Shown one piece after another: positions 59,617-64,000 of a DNA stretch of 64,000 nucleotides. The stretch is taken from positions 1 to 64,000 of the forward strand of contig NZ_JBEPTL010000002.1 in the NCBI RefSeq assembly GCF_040549465.1. Reading direction: 5' to 3'. Below the pieces are notes generated by a model, which was given only the letters and a program-made list of their open reading frames with translations, did not search any database and was not told where the DNA came from. The stretch's first letter is position 1; each line of letters opens with the position of its first letter. This DNA is from Lacisediminihabitans sp040549465. Its GTDB lineage: Bacteria > Actinomycetota > Actinomycetes > Actinomycetales > Microbacteriaceae. Position numbers and translations under genes: made by a program.

Positions 59617-60876
59617 ATGAACAGCACGAAGAGTATCCGGGATGCCACCACCCGCCTGACCCGCAGCCCGCGTGCGCGCCGTTCCTTTGCGATCGTTGCC
59701 GTGCTGTCGGTGCTCATCACCGGCACCATCGTCGGAACCTCCACTGAGTCTGCGTGGGCCGTGGACTATCCGAGTTGGCAGGACGTGCAGAACGCCCGCA
59801 CCAATGTCACCGCCACCCAGGCTGAGGTGACGAGGCTGAAGGGTCTTCTCGCCGGTCTCGAGGCCGATGCCACCTCGACCCAGGCCGTCGCGGTCGAGAA
59901 GGGCGTGAAGGCCCAGGAGGCGCAACTGGCCTACGACACGGCGGCGCAGAAGGCTGCGGCGTTGCAGAAGCAGGCCGACACCGCCCAGGCCAACGCAGCT
60001 AAGTCCAAGGAGCAGGCGGGGCAGCTCGCCGCGAAGCTCGCCCGTTCGGGCGGTGGTGAAGATCTCAGTTCTACGCTGTTCTTCAGCGGAAACAAAGCAG
60101 ACAGCCTGCTCTCGCAACTCGGCCTGGCCAGCATGGTTAAGAACCAGTCGGCCGGCCTCTACGAGAAGGCCATTCAGGACCAGAACACATCCCAATCACT
60201 GACTGACCAGGCCAACGTCGCCAAGAACGCTCTGAAGGCGCTGGCGGATGACGCGCAGAAGGCATCCGATATTGCCGTCGCCGCCGCGCAGGCCGCCGCG
60301 ACCGCCCTCGCAGCCCAGCAGGAGAACCAGGCGCGACTCGAAGCTCAACTCGCGACCCTGGTCGAGAATCGCGATCACACCGAGGCCGAGTATGCGGCCG
60401 GCATCAAGGCACTGTGGGGTGACAGTGCGGGGCTCGGTGCCGGCCAGATCAGTGCGACCGGTTGGGCGCGTCCCGCCGGTGGCCACATCTCCAGCGGGTA
60501 CGGCAACCGCCTCGACCCCTTCACGCACCACTACGCTCTCCACTCGGGCACTGACCTCGCGCCATCCTGCAACTCGCCGATGTTCGCGGCGCACACCGGC
60601 ATTGTCGTCTATGCCGGCCCCTACGGCGGCTACGGCAACTTCATCAAAATCATGAACAACGATGGAAGCGGCCTCGGTACCGGTTATGGGCACATCGTCA
60701 ACGGCGGCATTCTGGTGCAGGTCGGCCAGCAGGTCGGCGTCGGCCAGAACATCGCGAGGGTTGGCAGCACCGGGTGGTCGACCGGATGTCACCTGCACTT
60801 CGAGGTGTATCACGACGGTCTCACCCAGGACCCGGTGCCGTTCATGCGTGGTCAGGGCATCGAACTCGCCAACTGA
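59617..60876 (+). CDS. Secreted M23 peptidoglycan endopeptidase 1
   Basis: The 419-residue protein has a signal peptide (ending SAWA near residue 49), a long alanine-rich coiled coil (55-265) and a LytM/M23 domain (285-419). Metal ligands appear in LHSGTDLAP (about 307-312) and GCHLHFEVYH (about 390). It should cut peptide cross-links in the cell wall, probably under control of an activator that relieves the coiled coil, as for EnvC/NlpD-like and RipA-type systems. GGGGAGA precedes the ATG. The next gene is a close paralog. Confidence 0.93.
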   Translation: MNSTKSIRDATTRLTRSPRARRSFAIVAVLSVLITGTIVGTSTESAWAVDYPSWQDVQNARTNVTATQAEVTRLKGLLAGLEADATSTQAVAVEKGVKAQEAQLAYDTAAQKAAALQKQADTAQANAAKSKEQAGQLAAKLARSGGGEDLSSTLFFSGNKADSLLSQLGLASMVKNQSAGLYEKAIQDQNTSQSLTDQANVAKNALKALADDAQKASDIAVAAAQAAATALAAQQENQARLEAQLATLVENRDHTEAEYAAGIKALWGDSAGLGAGQISATGWARPAGGHISSGYGNRLDPFTHHYALHSGTDLAPSCNSPMFAAHTGIVVYAGPYGGYGNFIKIMNNDGSGLGTGYGHIVNGGILVQVGQQVGVGQNIARVGSTGWSTGCHLHFEVYHDGLTQDPVPFMRGQGIELAN

Positions 60877-60891
60877 TCGTCACTGACGATT

Positions 60892-60928
60892 CCCTCGATC
60901 GAGGGCATCTGAGCCCCGATTTCGGGCT
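60892..60928 (+). terminator. Possible terminator between the M23 genes
   Basis: A perfect palindrome CCCTCGATCGAGGG (60892-60905) is followed by AGCCCCGA-TT-TCGGGCT (60912-60928). Either hairpin could end the first M23 transcript; neither has a T-tract. Confidence 0.4.
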
Positions 60929-61003
60929 GATTACGGCGCCCTCTGCGCTGCCGATAGTACTTTGTGCTGGCTAAATTCCTGCGCGCTTGTTACTGTGACT
61001 GAT

Positions 61004-61057
61004 GTTAACAGTGTTACTGGAGTGACTGCAGGGGGATCTGCGGCACGAACTCGGGGA
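61004..61057 (+). promoter_or_regulatory. Conserved leader element of M23 peptidase gene 2
   Basis: The copy differs from that of gene 1 by TTAACA for TTGACA and few other bases. GTTAC occurs at 60989 and 61013, with GTTAA at 61004, resembling spaced GTTAC-type half-sites of MtrA-like response regulators. That assignment is a hypothesis. Confidence 0.45.
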
Positions 61058-61060
61058 ATC

Positions 61061-62362
61061 ATGACTCACAGCTCACACGGTCGCACGGCCACGTTCCACC
61101 TGCCGCGTGCGCGGCGGTCGCTCGCCATCGCGACAGCGCTCGCGGTACTCGTCACCGGCACCGTCTTCGGCCAGGCTGCAGAGTCCGCCTCGGCCAAGGA
61201 CTACCCCAGCTGGTCCGATGTGCAGGCTGCGCGCACCAGCGTCGCCGCCAAGGAGGCCGAGATCAAACGTCTCGACGGGCTGCTGGCGGGGCTCGCCACC
61301 GGGGTGACGTCGACCCAGGCCATCGCTCAGCAGAAGGGCGAAGAGGCCTTTGCCGCCCGCCAGAAGTCCGACGAGGCCAGCTTCAAATCAGACGAACTGA
61401 AGAAGCAGGCGGATGCCGCCAAAGCCAAGGCAGCCACGTCGAAGCAGCAGGCTGGTCAGCTCGCCGCCAAGCTCGCCCGCTCCGGCGGTGGCAACGACCT
61501 CAGCACTACTCTTTTCTTCAGCGGCGACAAGGCTGACAGCCTCCTGTCGCAGCTCGGCCTGGCCAGCATGGTCAAGGACCAGTCGTCAGGGCTCTACGAC
61601 AGGGCAGTGCAGGACCAGAACACCGCCCAGTCGCTGACCGACCAGGCCGACGTTGCCAAGAATGCCCTCAAGACTCTCTCTGATGTCGCGGATAAGGCGC
61701 TGGTAGAGGCAAACGCCGCGTCGGATAGGGCTGCAGCCGCTCTCTCGGAGCAGCAGGACAACAAGGGGCGGATGGAGGCCCAGCGCGCTTCACTGGTCCA
61801 GAACACGAGCAACGTCGAATCGGAGTACAACGCTGGCGTTGCTGCGGCCATCGCGGAGGCAAAGGCGAAGGCGGCAGCGGCAGCGGCTGCGGCTGCGGCC
61901 TACGCGGCCGCCCATCCCGCGGAGAGCGGTGGTAGCGCCGGGGCCCCGAGCACCTCTGGCTGGTATCGACCAGCGGGTGGTCGCATCTCCAGCGGGTTCG
62001 GATGGCGCAACAATCCGGTCACCCACGTTAATGCCCTTCATGCGGGCACCGACCTCGCCGCGGGATGTAATTCACCGATTTTCGCTGCGCACTCTGGCAC
62101 CGTCAGCTTTGCCGGCTGGAGCGGCGGTTACGGAAACTTCATCCTCATTGACAACGGTGGAGGTGTATTCACCGGTTACGGCCACATCGTCAATGGCGGC
62201 ACCCTCGTGAGCAAGGGTCAGCAGGTTTCGGGCGGCCAGCAGATCGCCAGAGTCGGAAGCACGGGCCACTCCACGGGTTGCCACCTCCACTTCGAGACGC
62301 GTCCAGGCGGGAAGGCCGTGGACGCCGTGCCGTTCATGGCGGACCGCGGAGTGCGACTCTAA
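61061..62362 (+). CDS. Secreted M23 peptidoglycan endopeptidase 2
   Basis: The 433-residue paralog of the preceding gene has a signal peptide (ending SASA), a coiled coil (residues 50-290) with a poly-alanine stretch near 270-285, and an M23 domain (305-433) with LHAGTDLAAG and GCHLHFETRPG. Shared blocks such as KLARSGGGNDLSTTLFFSGD and LLSQLGLASMVKDQSSGLYD show recent duplication. Its own leader copy suggests independent but similar control. It is a cell-wall cleaving enzyme for growth or division. ATG 61061 fits the signal peptide; the frame extends to 60962 without a suitable N-terminus. Confidence 0.93.
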   Translation: MTHSSHGRTATFHLPRARRSLAIATALAVLVTGTVFGQAAESASAKDYPSWSDVQAARTSVAAKEAEIKRLDGLLAGLATGVTSTQAIAQQKGEEAFAARQKSDEASFKSDELKKQADAAKAKAATSKQQAGQLAAKLARSGGGNDLSTTLFFSGDKADSLLSQLGLASMVKDQSSGLYDRAVQDQNTAQSLTDQADVAKNALKTLSDVADKALVEANAASDRAAAALSEQQDNKGRMEAQRASLVQNTSNVESEYNAGVAAAIAEAKAKAAAAAAAAAAYAAAHPAESGGSAGAPSTSGWYRPAGGRISSGFGWRNNPVTHVNALHAGTDLAAGCNSPIFAAHSGTVSFAGWSGGYGNFILIDNGGGVFTGYGHIVNGGTLVSKGQQVSGGQQIARVGSTGHSTGCHLHFETRPGGKAVDAVPFMADRGVRL

Positions 62363-62378
62363 AACCACACGCCATAAG

Positions 62379-62418
62379 AAAGAAGCCCCGCCAAGCATCA
62401 GTTTGGCGGGGCTTCTTT
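62379..62418. terminator. Strong bidirectional terminator
   Basis: AAAGAAGCCCCGCCAA and TTGGCGGGGCTTCTTT form a perfect 16-bp stem with an 8-nt loop. A/T at both ends lets it serve both the M23 gene and the convergent pyrophosphatase gene. Confidence 0.92.
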
Positions 62419-62429
62419 CGCGTGGCTGC

Positions 62430-62924
62430 TTAGTGGTTGCCCTCGGCGACGAGCTTGGCGATGCCGGCCTGCACGATCTCCTCGGCCTCGGCGGCATTGC
62501 CCCAGCCTTCGGTCTTGACCCACTTGCCGGGCTCGAGGTCTTTGTAGTGCTCGAAGAAGTGCTCGATCTCTTTGCGGGTGTACTCGGGAATGTCGTCGAC
62601 ATCCTGAATCCACTGCCAGCGCGGGTCCTTCGCCTGCACGGCGATCACCTTGGCGTCGGAGCCGCCGTCGTCGGTCATGTTGAAGACGCCGACCGGGCGC
62701 ACAGAGACCCCGACGCCGGGGAACAGCGGGTAGTCGAGAAGCACCAGCACGTCGACCGGGTCGCCGTCGAGCCCGAGGGTGTTCTCGAAGAAGCCGTAGT
62801 CGGTCGGGTAGACGAAGCCCGTGAAGAGCACCCGGTCGAGGTAGACGCGACCGGTTTCGTGATCCACCTCGTACTTGTTCTTGCTGCCTTTGGGGATCTC
62901 GATGATCGCGTCGTAGCTGGCCAT
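62430..62924 (-). CDS. ppa: Inorganic pyrophosphatase (family I)
   Basis: The 164-residue enzyme starts MASYDAIIEIPKGSKNKYEV and carries the signature DGDPVDVLVLLDYPLFPG plus YPTDYGFF and KDPRWQW, the metal and substrate site of family I diphosphatases. It hydrolyses pyrophosphate from biosynthesis. GAGGAG lies 8 nt before the ATG at 62924. It is divergent from tilS, with 48 bp between the starts. Confidence 0.96.
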   Translation of the reverse strand: MASYDAIIEIPKGSKNKYEVDHETGRVYLDRVLFTGFVYPTDYGFFENTLGLDGDPVDVLVLLDYPLFPGVGVSVRPVGVFNMTDDGGSDAKVIAVQAKDPRWQWIQDVDDIPEYTRKEIEHFFEHYKDLEPGKWVKTEGWGNAAEAEEIVQAGIAKLVAEGNH

Positions 62925-62972
62925 GACTGTGGCTCCTCTGGTGTGTGGGGTTTGCTGCAATAACGTTATCGG

Positions 62973-64000
62973 ATGACAACTCGGCCCCGCCTGACCCCCG
63001 CGATCGCGGATGTGCGTTCGGCGGTGCGTGCCGCGCTCCCCGCCTTTCCTGAGCTTGTCGAAGGGCCCGAGCTTGTCGAGGGGCGTGCCGCAACCCCCCT
63101 CGTCCTCGTGGCCCTCAGCGGCGGTCCCGATTCGCTGGCGCTCGCCGCGGCCACCGCCTTCGAGGCGAAGCGAGTCGGTATTCGTGCCGGCGCCGTGATC
63201 GTCGACCACGCGCTACAGGACGGCTCGGCGGATGTCGCGGCCCGCGCAGCCCAGCAGGCTCACGAGCTCGGACTCGACCCCGTCCTCCTCAGGTCTGTGG
63301 CCGTCGGCACCGCAGGCGGACCGGAGGCCGCGGCGAGGGAGGCGCGCTACGCGGCGCTGGCCGACGCGGCGACCGAGACCGCTGCGACGACGGTGTTCCT
63401 CGGCCACACCCTCGACGACCAGGCCGAGTCCGTGCTGCTGGGTCTTGGGCGCGGCAGCGGACTGGGCAGCATCAAGGGCATGGCGCCGAAGTCCGGTATC
63501 TACGCGCGACCGCTCCTCCGGTTGCGACGGCAGACCACCCTGCAGTTCTGCATCGACTCCGGACTGGAAGCGTGGACTGATCCGCAGAACGCCGACGAGC
63601 GGTTCACCAGGGTACGGGTACGCAGCACCGTGCTGCCGATGCTCGAACGTGAGCTCGGTCCCGGATTCGCGGAGGCGCTCTTCCGCACCGCGGTGCTCGC
63701 GAGGGAAGACACCGAAGCGCTCGACGGCTTCGCAGAGGACCAGCTCGAAGAACTGGCCGAACATGCCGAGGCGGGAATATCGCTGCCGGTCACTGCCCTC
63801 GCCGCGAACCCTCCCGCCCTGCGCCAGCGCATCATCCGTATGACGGTGCTGGCAGAGTTCGGGGTGAGCCTCAGCCGCACCCACACACTGGAGGTCTCGA
63901 AGCTCGTCATCGACTGGCACGGGCAGGAAGCCATCGACCTGCCCGGCATTAAGGTGGAGAGGCAGGGCGGCCTGCTCATTTTCGGCTCGACAGGGAAGGC
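62973..64000 (+). CDS. tilS: tRNA(Ile)-lysidine synthase TilS (partial, runs off the end)
   Basis: The visible 342 residues carry the PP-loop SGGPDS (49-54), VIVDHALQDGSADVA, FLGHTLDDQAESVLLGLGRG and RPLLRLRRQTTLQFC, the TilS core. It modifies the wobble cytidine of tRNA-Ile2 to lysidine. No stop occurs before base 64000, so the C-terminus is outside. TAACGT (62961-62966) ends 6 nt before the ATG, so the mRNA is probably leaderless. Residues 27-37 (ELVEGPELVEG) are encoded by two copies of an intergenic repeat element, between the usual N-terminal helix and the PP-loop. Confidence 0.95.
   Translation, partial: MTTRPRLTPAIADVRSAVRAALPAFPELVEGPELVEGRAATPLVLVALSGGPDSLALAAATAFEAKRVGIRAGAVIVDHALQDGSADVAARAAQQAHELGLDPVLLRSVAVGTAGGPEAAAREARYAALADAATETAATTVFLGHTLDDQAESVLLGLGRGSGLGSIKGMAPKSGIYARPLLRLRRQTTLQFCIDSGLEAWTDPQNADERFTRVRVRSTVLPMLERELGPGFAEALFRTAVLAREDTEALDGFAEDQLEELAEHAEAGISLPVTALAANPPALRQRIIRMTVLAEFGVSLSRTHTLEVSKLVIDWHGQEAIDLPGIKVERQGGLLIFGSTGK
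63051..63083 (+). repeat. GAGCTTGTCGAAGGG repeat, two copies inside tilS
   Basis: GAGCTTGTCGAAGGG (63051-63065) and GAGCTTGTCGAGGGG (63069-63083) are in-frame copies, 18 bp apart, of the element seen intergenically at 17767-17781. Each encodes ELVEG. Confidence 0.85.

Noticed and set aside
59561..61060. c-di-AMP (ydaO-type) riboswitch before the M23 genes
   Set aside because: Cell-wall peptidase genes often have it, but the conserved core and paired stems could not be found, and the shared element is only about 53 nt.

Overview
The window is a chromosomal stretch of a high-GC actinobacterium. Protein sequences, leaderless starts with TAnnnT -10 boxes, the Glu-Asp-Phe tRNA cluster, the ppa-tilS neighbourhood and the DUF3073 gene all suggest Microbacteriaceae (order Micrococcales); that placement is inference from gene content. 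There is no insertion sequence, prophage, CRISPR array or rRNA operon. About 45 genes are supported, plus five decayed or truncated genes.

Layout. 0.1-4.3 kb: DUF3073 protein, a flavin oxidoreductase, and a GH51 arabinofuranosidase with its LacI-type regulator. 4.6-15.5 kb: a KimA-like permease, a PadR/DUF4097 pair with its operators, an internally deleted TipA-type gene under an intact MerR promoter, a divergent YczE/MocR pair, an RND exporter, a NUDIX hydrolase and a small lipoprotein. 15.7-28 kb: a DEAD-box helicase with a long repetitive N-terminus, YpeA acetyltransferase, two coupled aldo/keto reductases, LysR and EamA proteins, a secreted 5'-nucleotidase, a CPBP protease and RecQ.

28.0-51.5 kb is a surface-polysaccharide locus. 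It contains a cytidylyltransferase and a CDP-alcohol phosphotransferase, a Wzx flippase, five glycosyltransferases, a CapK-like ligase, an O-antigen-ligase/polymerase-like protein, a Wzz/BY-kinase-like protein and a polyprenyl-phosphate sugar transferase that probably starts the repeat unit. It also encodes two secreted proteins: a beta-helix protein and a 2036-residue propeller/LamG/PKD protein. The giant gene lies between two glycosyltransferase genes and overlaps each by 4 bp, so polysaccharide and surface protein appear to be made together. The two secreted proteins share a module of about 190 residues. The kinase-like protein has lost the Walker A lysine.

51.8-64 kb: proline iminopeptidase, an MFS exporter and TspO-like protein divergent from a MarR regulator, thioredoxin, an acyl-CoA oxidase-like enzyme, tRNA-Glu/Asp/Phe, two tandem M23 peptidases with matching leaders, inorganic pyrophosphatase, and tilS, which runs off the window end.

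Recurring themes are about ten leaderless genes, three long intergenic inverted repeats, convergent genes that share a CTAG stop, and small debris of lost genes between intact ones.
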